Shown: positions 16,800 through 26,261, counted from the first letter of the stretch. The stretch is 64,000 nucleotides of DNA from Flavobacterium araucananum (GCF_002222055.1 NZ_MUGS01000009.1:637-64636), one strand, 5' to 3'. A program made the numbers and translations. Notes: a model not told the origin generated them from the sequence alone.

Positions 16800-17390
16800 T
16801 TATTTGCTGATCGAATAAAGTCTCGAGATGTATTTTCCCACAACATCAAATTCCAGATTGATTTTTGTGCCCACTTTAAAGTTTTTAAAATTGGTGTTTT
16901 CAAAAGTATACGGAATAATCGAAACGCTAAACTCATCTGCTTTAGAGTTTACTACCGTAAGACTCACCCCATTTACTGTAATAGAACCTTTTTCGATAGT
17001 AATATTGCTTAGGTTTTTATCATACTCAAAAGTATAATTCCAGCTTCCGTTTGCTTCTTCGATCTTAATGCAGGTTCCGGTTTGATCTACGTGACCTTGT
17101 ACAATGTGTCCGTCAAGACGGTCGCCAAGTTTCATGCCTCTTTCCAGATTTACAACATCTCCGGCTTTCCAGTCGCCAATATTTGTTTTTAAAATTGTTT
17201 CTTCGATCGCAGTTACCGTATAAAAGGAATCTTTTATGGCAACAACCGTTAAGCATATTCCGTTGTGCGAAACACTTTGGTCTATTTTTAATTCATTTGT
17301 GATAGAAGCGTCTACTGTGACGTGCAGATTGTTTTGATCTTTTTTTATTTCGTGAATCCTTCCAAGGGTTTCTATAATTCCTGTAAACAT
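16800..17390 (-). CDS. ribE: Riboflavin synthase alpha chain (196 aa)
   Basis: Catalyses dismutation of two 6,7-dimethyl-8-ribityllumazine molecules to riboflavin. The hallmark start MFTGIIETLG is present, and the two lumazine-binding repeats are visible (first SVSHNGICLTVVAI; second GSITVNGVSLTVV after the GHIVQGHVDQTG segment). Length is standard. It is divergently transcribed from pdxA, with a 57-bp intergenic space holding the pdxA promoter. Confidence 0.95.
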   Translation of the reverse strand: MFTGIIETLGRIHEIKKDQNNLHVTVDASITNELKIDQSVSHNGICLTVVAIKDSFYTVTAIEETILKTNIGDWKAGDVVNLERGMKLGDRLDGHIVQGHVDQTGTCIKIEEANGSWNYTFEYDKNLSNITIEKGSITVNGVSLTVVNSKADEFSVSIIPYTFENTNFKNFKVGTKINLEFDVVGKYISRLYSISK

Positions 17391-17406
17391 TGTTGTTTTA
17401 TTTTAC

Positions 17407-17414
17407 TAAATTTG
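17407..17414 (+). promoter_or_regulatory. -7 box for pdxA
   Basis: TAAATTTG matches TAnnTTTG and lies 33 bases before the pdxA ATG. A TTGTT is present at about 17393, close to a -33 element. Confidence 0.5.
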
Positions 17415-17447
17415 CACATCAAAATTAGTAATAAATAACCTGAGCAC

Positions 17448-18497
17448 ATGAATAAAAAAGCAGAAAATATAATTGTTGGAATTTCAATTGGAGATTTAAA
17501 CGGTATTGGAAGCGAAGTTATACTAAAAACATTCGAAGATTCTCGCATGTTAGAAATGTGTACACCGGTTATTTTTGCCAATGCCAAGATCCTTTCTTTT
17601 GTAAAAAAGAGCTTTACCTCGACGGTTCAGTTTCATGGTGTTGATAAATTGGATCAGGTTGTGCCCGGAAAAGTAAACGTTTACAACCTCTGGAAAGAAG
17701 GTGTCGATATTAATTTAGGAACAAACGATGAGAAAATAGGAGAGTATGCCATAAAATCATTTGTTGCGGCAACCAAGGCTCTAAAAGAAGGCCTGGTAGA
17801 TGTGCTGGTTACAGCTCCAATTAATAAATACAACATTCAGTCAGAAGATTTTAAATTTCCCGGACATACCGATTATTTAGATCAGGAGCTAGAAGGAAAT
17901 GCTTTGATGATGATGGTGCAGGATAATCTAAGAGTTGGTTTATTGACAGATCATGTTCCTTTGAGTGAAGTTTCGTCGCATTTGACAGAAGAATTGATTA
18001 CAAGAAAAATTGAGACCGTTAGAAAATCTTTGATTCAGGATTTTAGTATCGTACGACCAAAAATTGCTGTTTTGGGATTAAACCCACATGCAGGAGATGG
18101 CGGAGTGATAGGAAAAGAAGATGATTTGATTTTAAAGCCTGCTTTAAAGAAAATATTTGATGCCGGAACGATGGTTTTTGGACCTTTTCCTGCTGATGGT
18201 TTTTTTGGAAGCGGTCAATATGAAAAATATGATGCTATTGTAGCGACGTATCACGATCAGGGATTAATTCCTTTTAAGACCTTGTCTTTTGGAAAAGGAG
18301 TTAATTATACAGCAGGTTTAAATAAGATCAGAACCTCGCCGGATCACGGTACAGCTTATGATATTGCTGGAAAAGACATGGCTGATTTTAATTCATTTAA
18401 AGAAGCTGTTTATCTTGCAATCGATATTTTTCACTCGCGTAATCAGTATGAGGAGATTAGTAAAAAACCTCTTAAAATAAAAGAAAAACAGTTATAA
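17448..18497 (+). CDS. pdxA: 4-hydroxythreonine-4-phosphate dehydrogenase (349 aa)
   Basis: Vitamin B6 biosynthesis: NAD-dependent oxidation of 4-phosphohydroxy-L-threonine. The family motifs are present: GISIGDLNGIGSEV near the start, TAPINKYNI, PGHTDYL (metal-binding His), GLNPHAGDGG, and ATYHDQGLIPFK (second metal-binding His). Full length. It is followed by a promoter for the DUF177-rpmF operon, so it is probably monocistronic. Confidence 0.95.
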   Translation: MNKKAENIIVGISIGDLNGIGSEVILKTFEDSRMLEMCTPVIFANAKILSFVKKSFTSTVQFHGVDKLDQVVPGKVNVYNLWKEGVDINLGTNDEKIGEYAIKSFVAATKALKEGLVDVLVTAPINKYNIQSEDFKFPGHTDYLDQELEGNALMMMVQDNLRVGLLTDHVPLSEVSSHLTEELITRKIETVRKSLIQDFSIVRPKIAVLGLNPHAGDGGVIGKEDDLILKPALKKIFDAGTMVFGPFPADGFFGSGQYEKYDAIVATYHDQGLIPFKTLSFGKGVNYTAGLNKIRTSPDHGTAYDIAGKDMADFNSFKEAVYLAIDIFHSRNQYEEISKKPLKIKEKQL

Positions 18498-18540
18498 ACA
18501 AAAAAAGGTGAATAAGATTATTAGTTTTATAATAATTTTA

Positions 18541-18548
18541 TATCTTTG
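18541..18548 (+). promoter_or_regulatory. -7 box for DUF177-rpmF
   Basis: TATCTTTG, followed by CACCCC, is a close match to the TAnnTTTG element. It sits 56 bases upstream of the DUF177 start codon. Confidence 0.55.
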
Positions 18549-18603
18549 CACCCCAATTCAGGTATCTGATTTTTAGATTAGGGTTGGTGAAATTGATGTT
18601 GAG

Positions 18604-19155
18604 ATGAGCAAAACAAAAGAATTTTTAATTCCTTTTATAGGGTTAAAGCTAGGAAAACACCATTTTGAGTATCAAATAAGTAACGCGTTCTTTGAGAACT
18701 TTGATTACGATGAATTTCAAAGTTCAGATATCAAAGTAGGTTTGGTTTTAGATAAGAAAAGCAACATGTTAGAGTTGGAATTCAAACACAAAGGAACTGT
18801 AAATGTACCTTGTGATCTGACAAGCGAAGATTTTGATTTGCCTTTAAAAGGTAAAATGAAGCTGATTGTTCGTTTTGGGGATGAATTTAATAATGATAAT
18901 GAAGAGTTGTTGATCTTGCCACACGGAGAGCATGAAATAGATGTTGCACAATACATTTATGAAATGATTGCCCTCTCGGTACCGCTAAAACGGGTTCATC
19001 CAGGAGTAAAAGACGGAAGTTTACAGACAGAAGCCTTGAAGAAACTAAATGAACTGACCATAAACACAGTCAAAGACGAAAAAGAAGAGAGTAAACAAGA
19101 AGAAGATATTGACCCGCGTTGGGACAAATTAAAGAAACTATTAACGGATAAATAA
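18604..19155 (+). CDS. DUF177 / YceD-family protein (183 aa)
   Basis: Homologue of YceD, implicated in 23S rRNA accumulation in other bacteria. It starts MSKTKEFLIPFIGLKLG. It carries the conserved FKHKGTVNVPCDLTSEDFDLPL segment, where many homologues have a cysteine pair and this one has a single Cys, and a highly acidic tail (KDEKEESKQEEDID). It lies 9 bp upstream of rpmF, the usual arrangement across bacteria. Confidence 0.88.
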   Translation: MSKTKEFLIPFIGLKLGKHHFEYQISNAFFENFDYDEFQSSDIKVGLVLDKKSNMLELEFKHKGTVNVPCDLTSEDFDLPLKGKMKLIVRFGDEFNNDNEELLILPHGEHEIDVAQYIYEMIALSVPLKRVHPGVKDGSLQTEALKKLNELTINTVKDEKEESKQEEDIDPRWDKLKKLLTDK

Positions 19156-19164
19156 TATAGTAAA

Positions 19165-19359
19165 ATGGCACATCCTAAGAGAAAAATCTCGAAAACAAGA
19201 AGAGATAAGAGAAGAACACATTATAAAGCTACTGTAGCTCAAATCGCTACATGTCCTATTACTGGAGAAGCACATTTATACCACAGAGCTTACTGGCATG
19301 AAGGTAAAATGTATTACAGAGGGCAAGTTGTTATCGATAAATCTGTAGCGGTTGCTTAA
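19165..19359 (+). CDS. rpmF: 50S ribosomal protein L32 (64 aa)
   Basis: Small large-subunit ribosomal protein. The basic start [17 protein letters not shown] and the following [16 protein letters not shown] segment are diagnostic. Only one cysteine is present, so this is a zinc-free form. It is co-transcribed with DUF177 and followed by a terminator. Confidence 0.96.
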   Translation: MAHPKRKISKTRRDKRRTHYKATVAQIATCPITGEAHLYHRAYWHEGKMYYRGQVVIDKSVAVA

Positions 19360-19383
19360 TACGTTTTTGTAAATTATACTGGA

Positions 19384-19409
19384 ACTCTCACATAGTGAGA
19401 GTTTTTTTT
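19384..19409 (+). terminator. Terminator after rpmF
   Basis: An 8-bp stem ACTCTCAC / GTGAGAGT with an ATA loop is followed by eight T. It separates rpmF from fabH, so fabH needs its own promoter in 19410-19532. Confidence 0.88.
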
Positions 19410-19532
19410 GTTGGTTATAATTTTCTGTTTTTAAGAAAATAGATACAAATTCGTTTTGTTTTTTTTTGTAATTTTCAAGTCTTTTAAAAATTTTTCAAAT
19501 ACATACTATTTGAAACGAAATAATAGAATATA

Positions 19533-20531
19533 ATGAATACAATCACAGCCGCAATTACCGCTGTTGGAGCTTACGTTCCTGACTTTGTTCTTTCAAACAA
19601 AGTACTAGAAACAATGGTTGATACCAATGACGAATGGATCACTACTCGTACTGGAATTAAAGAAAGAAGGATCTTAAAAGATGCTGATAAAGGAACATCG
19701 TTTCTTGCTATAAAAGCAGCACAGGATTTAATTGCGAAAGCAAATATTGATCCGTTAGAGATTGATATGGTTATAATGGCAACAGCTACTGCAGATATGC
19801 CCGTGGCTTCTACAGGAGTTTTTGTTGCAACACAAATTGGAGCTAAAAATGCATTTGCGTATGATTTGCAAGCTGCATGTTCCAGTTTCTTATACGGAAT
19901 GTCGACTGCTGCTGCTTACATACAGTCAGGAAGATACAAAAAAGTACTGTTGATTGGTGCCGATAAAATGTCATCGATTGTAGATTATACAGACAGAGCC
20001 ACCTGTATTATTTTTGGAGATGGAGCGGGTGCCGTTCTTTTCGAACCAAATTATGAAGGCTTAGGCTTACAAGATGAATACTTAAGAAGCGATGGTTTAG
20101 GTCGCGACTATCTTAAAATTCCTGCCGGAGGTTCTCTAATACCAACTACTTTAGAAACCGTTCAAAACAATCAACACAATATTATTCAGGACGGAAAAAC
20201 CGTTTTTAAATTTGCTGTTACCAATATGGCCGATGCAAGCGAATTGATTTTGAAAAGAAACAATTTGACAAATGAAGATGTTAACTGGCTAGTACCACAT
20301 CAGGCTAATAAACGTATTATAGACGCTACTGCAAGCAGAATGAATCTTGAAGAATCAAAAGTATTAATGAATATCGAAAGGTATGGTAATACAACTTCAG
20401 CTACATTGCCATTAGTATTAAGCGATTTTGAACACCAGTTCAAAAAAGGAGATAATATTATTTTTGCCGCTTTTGGTGGTGGATTCACTTGGGGATCTAT
20501 TTACCTAAAATGGGCTTACGATAAGAAATAA
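19533..20531 (+). CDS. fabH: 3-oxoacyl-ACP synthase III (332 aa)
   Basis: Starts fatty-acid synthesis by condensing an acyl-CoA with malonyl-ACP. The catalytic triad is visible: Cys116 in DLQAACSSFLYG, His in VPHQANKRI and Asn in RYGNTTSA. The C-terminal glycine-rich FAAFGGGFTWGS closes the active site. Length is standard. It precedes accB by 23 bp, linking chain initiation to malonyl-CoA supply. Confidence 0.96.
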   Translation: MNTITAAITAVGAYVPDFVLSNKVLETMVDTNDEWITTRTGIKERRILKDADKGTSFLAIKAAQDLIAKANIDPLEIDMVIMATATADMPVASTGVFVATQIGAKNAFAYDLQAACSSFLYGMSTAAAYIQSGRYKKVLLIGADKMSSIVDYTDRATCIIFGDGAGAVLFEPNYEGLGLQDEYLRSDGLGRDYLKIPAGGSLIPTTLETVQNNQHNIIQDGKTVFKFAVTNMADASELILKRNNLTNEDVNWLVPHQANKRIIDATASRMNLEESKVLMNIERYGNTTSATLPLVLSDFEHQFKKGDNIIFAAFGGGFTWGSIYLKWAYDKK

Positions 20532-20554
20532 ATTAAAACTAAAAACAAATCATT

Positions 20555-21037
20555 ATGGATTTAAAAGAAATTCAAAACCTAATCAAATTTGTAGCAAATT
20601 CGGGAGTTGCAGAAGTAAAGTTAGAAATGGATGATGTAAAAATCACGATCAGAACAACTTTAGAAGGAAATGTAACTGAAACTACTTATGTACAACAATT
20701 ACCTCAGGCTACATTGCCACAAGCAGTTGTTCCTCAACAAGCACCAGTAGTTGTTAATGTAAATTCTGAGGCGCCGGCTCCTGCTGAAGATTCTAAATTC
20801 ATCATTATTAAATCTCCAATTATTGGAACTTTCTATAGAAAACCATCTCCGGACAAACCAGTGTTTACTGAAGTTGGAAGTACTATTGCAAAAGGGGATG
20901 TTCTTTGCGTAATTGAAGCAATGAAATTATTTAACGAAATCGAATCAGAAATTTCAGGTAAAATTGTAAAAATTCTTGTAGATGATATGTCTCCTGTAGA
21001 ATTTGACCAACCTTTATTCTTAGTTGATCCATCATAA
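20555..21037 (+). CDS. accB: Biotin carboxyl carrier protein of acetyl-CoA carboxylase (160 aa)
   Basis: The carrier subunit shuttles carboxylated biotin between AccC and the carboxyltransferase. The biotinylation motif EAMKLFNE places the modified lysine at Lys124. An Ala/Pro/Gln-rich linker (QATLPQAVVPQQAPVVV) joins a helical N-terminal domain to the biotinyl domain starting KSPIIGTFYRKPSPDKP. The gap to accC (110 bp) holds short A/T-rich repeats of the TCTAATTATC and TTAGATTTTAGA kinds. Confidence 0.96.
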   Translation: MDLKEIQNLIKFVANSGVAEVKLEMDDVKITIRTTLEGNVTETTYVQQLPQATLPQAVVPQQAPVVVNVNSEAPAPAEDSKFIIIKSPIIGTFYRKPSPDKPVFTEVGSTIAKGDVLCVIEAMKLFNEIESEISGKIVKILVDDMSPVEFDQPLFLVDPS

Positions 21038-21147
21038 ATAAATTTAGATCTTAGATTTTAGATTTTAGAACGGTTCACAATAAAAGTTTTGCTAACCATC
21101 TAAAATTATCTAATTATCAAATTGTCTAATTATCTAATTAAAATAAG

Positions 21148-22497
21148 ATGTTTAAAAAAATATTAATTGCGAATAGAGGAGAAATTGCACTTCGTGTAAT
21201 TCGTACATGTAAAGAAATGGGAATCAAAACTGTAGCAGTTTACTCTACAGCCGATGCAGAAAGTCTACATGTTAAGTTTGCTGACGAAGCGGTTTGTATT
21301 GGTCCTCCTCCAAGTAACTTATCGTATTTGAAAATGTCAAATATTATTGCCGCTGCAGAGATTACAAATGCAGATGCAATTCATCCAGGATATGGATTTC
21401 TTTCTGAGAATGCAAAATTCTCAAAAATTTGTCAGGAACACGGAATCAAATTTATTGGTGCTGCTCCTGAAATGATTGATAAAATGGGAGACAAGGCTTC
21501 TGCAAAAGCAACAATGAAAGCTGCAGGAGTTCCATGTGTACCAGGTTCAGACGGATTATTAGAATCTTTTGAGCAAACACAACAATTGGCCAAAGAATTT
21601 GGTTATCCGGTAATGCTTAAAGCTACTGCCGGTGGTGGTGGAAAAGGAATGCGTGCTGTCTGGAAAGAAGAAGAATTATTGAAAGCTTGGGAAAGCGCAC
21701 GTCAGGAAGCTTCGGCTGCATTTGGAAATGACGGAATGTACATGGAGAAACTTATTGAAGAACCACGTCATATCGAAATTCAGGTGGTTGGAGATTCATA
21801 CGGAAAAGCATGTCACCTTTCTGAAAGAGACTGTTCAGTACAACGTCGTCACCAAAAATTGACCGAAGAAACGCCTTCGCCATTCATGACAGATGAGCTA
21901 CGTACCGCAATGGGAGAAGCAGCTGTAAAAGCAGCTGAATTCATTAAATATGAAGGAGCCGGAACGGTAGAATTTCTGGTAGACAAACATAGAAACTTCT
22001 ACTTCATGGAAATGAATACCCGTATTCAGGTAGAGCACCCAATTACTGAACAAGTTATTGATTACGATTTAATTCGGGAACAAATTATGGTAGCTGCGGG
22101 AATTCCAATTTCAGGAAAAAACTATTTACCGGAATTACACGCTATCGAATGTCGTATTAATGCCGAAGATCCTTATAACGATTTTCGTCCTTCACCAGGA
22201 AAAATTACGACACTTCATATGCCGGGAGGTCACGGAGTTCGTTTAGATACTCACGTTTATTCCGGTTACACAATTCCGCCAAATTACGATTCAATGATTG
22301 CTAAGTTAATTACGACTGCACAATCTCGTGAAGAAGCAATTAGCAAAATGCGAAGAGCTCTTGATGAATTCGTTATCGAAGGTGTAAAAACAACAATACC
22401 TTTTCATAGACAATTAATGGATGATCCAAGATATATTGCAGGAGATTATACAACTGCCTTTATGGATACATTCAAAATGAAACCTATAGAAGAATAA
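21148..22497 (+). CDS. accC: Biotin carboxylase subunit of acetyl-CoA carboxylase (449 aa)
   Basis: ATP-dependent carboxylation of biotin on AccB. The family start [20 protein letters not shown] is seen. Also present are the ATP-grasp glycine loop [15 protein letters not shown], the bicarbonate/biotin region [12 protein letters not shown], and the metal/catalytic segment [14 protein letters not shown]. Standard length. It is the last gene of the fabH-accB-accC group and is followed by two terminator hairpins. Confidence 0.97.
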   Translation: MFKKILIANRGEIALRVIRTCKEMGIKTVAVYSTADAESLHVKFADEAVCIGPPPSNLSYLKMSNIIAAAEITNADAIHPGYGFLSENAKFSKICQEHGIKFIGAAPEMIDKMGDKASAKATMKAAGVPCVPGSDGLLESFEQTQQLAKEFGYPVMLKATAGGGGKGMRAVWKEEELLKAWESARQEASAAFGNDGMYMEKLIEEPRHIEIQVVGDSYGKACHLSERDCSVQRRHQKLTEETPSPFMTDELRTAMGEAAVKAAEFIKYEGAGTVEFLVDKHRNFYFMEMNTRIQVEHPITEQVIDYDLIREQIMVAAGIPISGKNYLPELHAIECRINAEDPYNDFRPSPGKITTLHMPGGHGVRLDTHVYSGYTIPPNYDSMIAKLITTAQSREEAISKMRRALDEFVIEGVKTTIPFHRQLMDDPRYIAGDYTTAFMDTFKMKPIEE

Positions 22498-22512
22498 TAT
22501 TAGAAGAATACT

Positions 22513-22547
22513 AGAAAGGCTGCCAATTTTGGCAGCCTTTCTTATTT
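22513..22547 (+). terminator. Terminator after accC
   Basis: A 12-bp stem AGAAAGGCTGCC / GGCAGCCTTTCT with loop AATTTT is followed by a T-rich tail. Confidence 0.88.
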
Positions 22548-22560
22548 TATAACAATAAAG

Positions 22561-22594
22561 AAACCCAATAAGCTTTTGATCCTTGTTGGGTTTT
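22561..22594. terminator. Second terminator-like hairpin
   Basis: AAACCCAATAAG / CTTGTTGGGTTT pairs over 12 positions with one G-U and ends in TTTT. From here to 22813 there is no convincing gene; the region should hold the promoter of the PepSY-like array. Confidence 0.65.
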
Positions 22595-22813
22595 GTCGTT
22601 TAAAATCTCGAAGGAAACACAATTTATGTATACTTATTACACAGTATTTCATAAAATTACACACTTGTCGATAATATGTTTTTTTGGCACAATCGCGTTA
22701 ATGTCTTTAAAAATAGAGGTTTGCACGGTTGTGAAGGGAATGTTTGAGTTACGGCATAATAATTTCATTATCTAAAGCGTAAACAACTATTAATAATTAA
22801 ATATATACACATT

Positions 22814-23110
22814 ATGAAAAATTTATTTTTATCAGCCGCAATTGTTTTAGGAAGTTTAACTTCATTCGCTTCAACTTCTCCAATTACAAATACTATTGTA
22901 AAATCAATGGCAGTAGAAGAGGAGTACACAGAAATAAAATTAGAAGAATTACCGGCTCCAATTGCTGAGTCTTTGAAAAAAGCCTATCCGGATGCCGTAA
23001 TTACGAAAGCATATAAAAACGAAAAATCAGAATACAAATTAGATGTTACCGTGGGTGACAAAGTAGGAAATCTTTTTGCTAATGCAGATGGAACCTGGAT
23101 TAAAAAATAA
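22814..23110 (+). CDS. PepSY-like exported small protein 1 of 6 (98 aa)
   Basis: A signal peptide (MKNLFLSAAIVLGSLTSFAS) is followed by one PepSY-like domain. Its start is IKLEELPAPIAESLKKAYPD and its strand pattern YKLDVTVGDKVGNLFANADG. Proteins of this type are small periplasmic or secreted domains, possibly binding metals or peptides or inhibiting proteases. The exact role is unknown. It is nearly identical to copy 2, so the duplication is recent. This is the first gene of a six-gene tandem array. Confidence 0.85.
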   Translation: MKNLFLSAAIVLGSLTSFASTSPITNTIVKSMAVEEEYTEIKLEELPAPIAESLKKAYPDAVITKAYKNEKSEYKLDVTVGDKVGNLFANADGTWIKK

Positions 23111-23182
23111 TCTGACGAATTCTCGTGAAGATTCAAATTTATAATACTAAAATAAAATTAACAGTACTAAAACAGAACTATT

Positions 23183-23479
23183 ATGAAAAATCTATTTTTA
23201 TCAGCCGCAATCGTTTTGGGAGGTTTAACATCATTTGCTTCAACTTCTCCAATCTCAAATACAATCGTAAAAACAATTTCAATTCAAGACGAGTACACTG
23301 AAATTAAGTTAGAAGAAATTCCGGCTCCCGTAACAGATGCTCTTAAAAAAGCTTATCCGGATGCAGTACTTTCAAAAGCATACAAAAATGCAAAATCAGA
23401 GTATAAACTTGATGTTACAGTAGGTGACAAAGTAGGTTCTGTATTTGCTAATGCAGATGGATCATGGATTAAAAAATAA
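23183..23479 (+). CDS. PepSY-like exported small protein 2 of 6 (98 aa)
   Basis: Closest sister of copy 1: the signal peptides differ at one residue (LGGLTSFAS) and the domain ends alike (VTVGDKVGSVFANADGSWIKK). It follows after 72 bp without a terminator, so the array is probably one transcript. The conserved YPDAV...KAY motif of the domain core is present. Confidence 0.85.
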   Translation: MKNLFLSAAIVLGGLTSFASTSPISNTIVKTISIQDEYTEIKLEEIPAPVTDALKKAYPDAVLSKAYKNAKSEYKLDVTVGDKVGSVFANADGSWIKK

Positions 23480-23509
23480 TCAAAAAACTAACCGTAAAAA
23501 AATATCATT

Positions 23510-23800
23510 ATGAAAAAGTTAATCTTATCGGCAGCTATCGTATTAGGTAGTTTGTCCATGCAGGCAGGAAATGTAACCGTGACAAGTTCATTGGTAAAAT
23601 CCGTAAGTGTTCAGGACGATTATAAAGAAATTGATGCCGTTCCGGCAGCTATTAAAACCGCTCTTGACAATGCTTATCCAGGTGTAAAATTGGATAAAGC
23701 ATACGTAAACGAGAAGAAAGAGTATAAAATTGAGATTACCGTAAGAGGTGAAAAATCGACTGTTTTTACAGATGCTTCCGGTAACATTCTTAAAAAATAA
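23510..23800 (+). CDS. PepSY-like exported small protein 3 of 6 (96 aa)
   Basis: Signal peptide MKKLILSAAIVLGSLSMQA, then one domain. The core is VPAAIKTALDNAYPGVKLDK, followed by YKIEITVRGEKSTVFTDASG. It is the shortest member, lacking two residues before VPAAI. It is 30 bp from copy 2 and clearly in the same operon. It belongs to the second subgroup, with copies 4-6 (MKKLILS start). Confidence 0.85.
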   Translation: MKKLILSAAIVLGSLSMQAGNVTVTSSLVKSVSVQDDYKEIDAVPAAIKTALDNAYPGVKLDKAYVNEKKEYKIEITVRGEKSTVFTDASGNILKK

Positions 23801-23826
23801 TTAAGTAACCCATAAAAACTAATATT

Positions 23827-24123
23827 ATGAAGAAGTTAATCTTATCAGCAGCAATCATTTTAGGAGGTATGTCAGTTCAGGCAGCTAATCCTGTAGTAAA
23901 AACTTCAATGACACAGTCAGTGATGGTTCAGGACGAATTTACTGAAATTGGGGCCGATGCCGTACCTGCAGCTGTAAAATCTACTGTCGAAAAATCTTTT
24001 CCAAAAACAAAGCTTGAAAAAGCATACAAAAACGAAAAGAATGAGTACAAGTTAGAAATTTCCAGTGGTGATAAAAAGTATACTGTTTATACAGATGCTT
24101 CAGGAAATATTATAAAAAAATAA
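23827..24123 (+). CDS. PepSY-like exported small protein 4 of 6 (98 aa)
   Basis: Signal peptide MKKLILSAAIILGGMSVQA followed by the same domain (DAVPAAVKSTVEKSFPKTKL, then YKLEISSGDKKYTVYTDASG). YP of the core is replaced by FP. The gap to copy 3 is 26 bp. The mature protein is rich in lysine. Confidence 0.85.
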   Translation: MKKLILSAAIILGGMSVQAANPVVKTSMTQSVMVQDEFTEIGADAVPAAVKSTVEKSFPKTKLEKAYKNEKNEYKLEISSGDKKYTVYTDASGNIIKK

Positions 24124-24167
24124 ATGACTAATTTTATCAGCTAATACTAATTGAAAAATCAAACATT

Positions 24168-24473
24168 ATGAAAAAATTAATTTTATCAGCTGTAATCATT
24201 TTAGGAAGTTTATTTACAAATGCAGAAGCAGCAATAGTAAAAAAATCAGTTTTGAACGTTGTAACGTTTCAGGATGATTATAAGGAAATTAAATTTGAAG
24301 CTCTTCCTGAAGGAGTAAAAGCTACTTTAGAAAAATCTTTTCCGGGTTCGAAGCTTGTAAAAGCTTATGTTAATCCAAAAAAGCAATATAAGTTAGAACT
24401 TAATTCAGGCGAAAGACAAAATAAACATTTTGTTTTTACAGATGACAAAGGAGTCATCGCACCTAAATATTAA
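24168..24473 (+). CDS. PepSY-like exported small protein 5 of 6 (101 aa)
   Basis: The most divergent copy. The signal MKKLILSAVIILGSLFTNA is followed by ALPEGVKATLEKSFPGSKLV, and the second half is altered (LNSGERQNKHFVFTDDKGVI) with a three-residue insertion and an ending in PKY. Still one PepSY-like domain. The gap to copy 6 is 12 bp. Confidence 0.83.
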   Translation: MKKLILSAVIILGSLFTNAEAAIVKKSVLNVVTFQDDYKEIKFEALPEGVKATLEKSFPGSKLVKAYVNPKKQYKLELNSGERQNKHFVFTDDKGVIAPKY

Positions 24474-24485
24474 AAAAAAAAGAAT

Positions 24486-24782
24486 ATGAAAAAGTTAATC
24501 TTATCAGTAGCGATTGTTTTAGGAAGTTTCTCCATTCATGCAAATACAGCTACAACTCAGGAGCAAACTAAAATTGCTTCGTATGTTCAGGCCGAATATA
24601 CAGAGGTTAGCGCAGATGCTGTTCCTGCTGCGGTAAAAACTGCACTGCAAACTGCTTATCCAGGTGCAAAACTGAATAAAGCGTTTGTAAACGAAAAGAA
24701 AGAGTATAAACTCGAAATATCAGTTGGAGACCAGAAGGCTACTGTTTTTTCAGATGTCAATGGTAACTGGTTGAAGATATAA
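24486..24782 (+). CDS. PepSY-like exported small protein 6 of 6 (98 aa)
   Basis: Signal MKKLILSVAIVLGSFSIHA, then one domain (DAVPAAVKTALQTAYPGAKL, YKLEISVGDQKATVFSDVNG). It is the last gene of the array and is followed by a strong terminator. The sigma-54 response regulator starts 129 bp further on. Confidence 0.85.
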   Translation: MKKLILSVAIVLGSFSIHANTATTQEQTKIASYVQAEYTEVSADAVPAAVKTALQTAYPGAKLNKAFVNEKKEYKLEISVGDQKATVFSDVNGNWLKI

Positions 24783-24817
24783 ATTAGGTGAATTTAGATT
24801 TATGTTTTTGGTAAAAA

Positions 24818-24848
24818 AGAGATTGCGATATGCAATCTCTTTTTTTTT
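24818..24848 (+). terminator. Terminator of the PepSY-like array
   Basis: A 9-bp stem AGAGATTGC / GCAATCTCT with loop GATAT is followed by eight T and preceded by a run of A. It cleanly ends the six-gene unit. Confidence 0.9.
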
Positions 24849-24911
24849 GCATAATTTTATGAAAAGACAATTTTATTAGTATTATTTTAGCAAAAAAGAC
24901 CCTAAAAACAA

Positions 24912-26261
24912 ATGCCAAAGATATTACTGATAGAGGATGATATTTCGTTTTGCAAATTATTAGAGAAATTTCTAATAAAAAACGGATATGAGGTAACTAT
25001 TGCTTTTTCTGCTGCCGAAGCCAGATTAGCAATCAAAAAAGAATCGTTTGATTTGATTTTGACAGACCTTCGTTTGCCTGATTCTGATGGTATTGGTTTA
25101 ATGTCTGAATTTAAAGCCGCTTATCCTGAAATCCCTGTGATACTTATGACAGGTTATTCTGATGTAAATACGGCTGTAAAAGCAATAAAAAATGGAGCTG
25201 CAGATTATATTTCAAAACCCTTTAATCCTGATGAGGTTTTACTCGTAATTACAAATGCTCTTAATAGTGCCACAACAGAAGAAGTTCCGGTAAAGGAAAA
25301 GAAAGCCGTAAAAAAACAAGTTGCAAGTACTGAAAATGAATTTGTAAAAGGAATTTCAGTAGCTTCAAAAAAGTTATTAGACCACATTCATTTGGTAAGC
25401 CCGACAGATATGTCGGTTTTAATTATTGGAGAAAGCGGGACCGGAAAAGAAATTATTGCCAAAAGCATCCATCAGCAAAGTCTGAGAAAAAATAATAATT
25501 TTATTGCAGTCGATTGTGGAGCTATTCCTAAAGAATTGGCGGCAAGTGAATTCTTCGGGCACTTAAAAGGATCTTTTACAGGAGCTATCAGCGACAAAAT
25601 GGGTTATTTTGAAGCTGCTAACGGTGGAACTCTTTTTTTAGATGAAATAGGGAATCTTTCATACGAAAATCAAATACAGCTATTAAGAGCACTTCAGGAA
25701 CGTAAAATCAAACCTGTTGGGAGCAATAAAGAAATAAACGTCGATATTAGGATCATTACAGCTACAAACGAAGATTTGCGTGAAGCCGTTAAAAACGGTG
25801 ATTTTAGAGAAGACTTATACCATAGAATCAACGAATTTTCGATCGAATCACCTTCTTTAAAAGACAGGGACGAAGATTTAATGGTTTTTGCTGATTATTT
25901 TCTCGAGAAAGCCAACCAGCAATTGAATAAAGACATCATAGGATTTTCGCCGGAAGTCGTTACAATTTTTCAAAATTACAATTGGCCGGGAAACCTGCGC
26001 GAACTGCAAAACTGTGTTAAACGTGCCACGCTTTTAACGCAGGGAGAATATATTAAAAGTGATGTTTTGCCAGCCGAATTTTTTCAGATTCAGAAGCAAC
26101 AAAATACGGCTGATGGTAATTTTTCTTTGTCCGAAAATGAAAAAGAAACTATTATTCATGCCTTATCAAAAGCGCAGAATAATAAATCTGAAGCAGCCAA
26201 ATTGCTTAAAATCACCAGAAAAACACTTTACAATAAATTAAAACATTACAATATAGATTAA
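24912..26261 (+). CDS. Sigma-54-dependent NtrC-family response regulator (449 aa)
   Basis: Three domains in order. The receiver (residues 1-~120) has acidic pocket ED and phospho-acceptor Asp52 in TDLRLPD. The AAA+ activator has Walker A GESGTGKE, sigma-54 contact loop GSFTGA (usually GAFTGA) and Walker B GTLFLDEIG. The C-terminal Fis-type HTH reads NKSEAAKLLKITRKTLYNKL. It would activate RpoN promoters when phosphorylated. The likely partner is the convergent hybrid kinase, whose stop overlaps this stop by 4 bp. Its targets may include the neighbouring PepSY-like array, by inference. Confidence 0.93.
   Translation: MPKILLIEDDISFCKLLEKFLIKNGYEVTIAFSAAEARLAIKKESFDLILTDLRLPDSDGIGLMSEFKAAYPEIPVILMTGYSDVNTAVKAIKNGAADYISKPFNPDEVLLVITNALNSATTEEVPVKEKKAVKKQVASTENEFVKGISVASKKLLDHIHLVSPTDMSVLIIGESGTGKEIIAKSIHQQSLRKNNNFIAVDCGAIPKELAASEFFGHLKGSFTGAISDKMGYFEAANGGTLFLDEIGNLSYENQIQLLRALQERKIKPVGSNKEINVDIRIITATNEDLREAVKNGDFREDLYHRINEFSIESPSLKDRDEDLMVFADYFLEKANQQLNKDIIGFSPEVVTIFQNYNWPGNLRELQNCVKRATLLTQGEYIKSDVLPAEFFQIQKQQNTADGNFSLSENEKETIIHALSKAQNNKSEAAKLLKITRKTLYNKLKHYNID

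Noticed and set aside
22683..22702. TTGGCAC near 22686 as a sigma-54 promoter for the PepSY-like array
   Set aside because: The -24 part (TGGCAC) fits but the -12 position reads CGTTA instead of TTGCA, so the match is too weak to call.
22593..22775. 60-codon frame before the PepSY-like array
   Set aside because: Composition is unlike the neighbouring genes, it begins in a terminator and matches no family; it is more likely the promoter region of the array.
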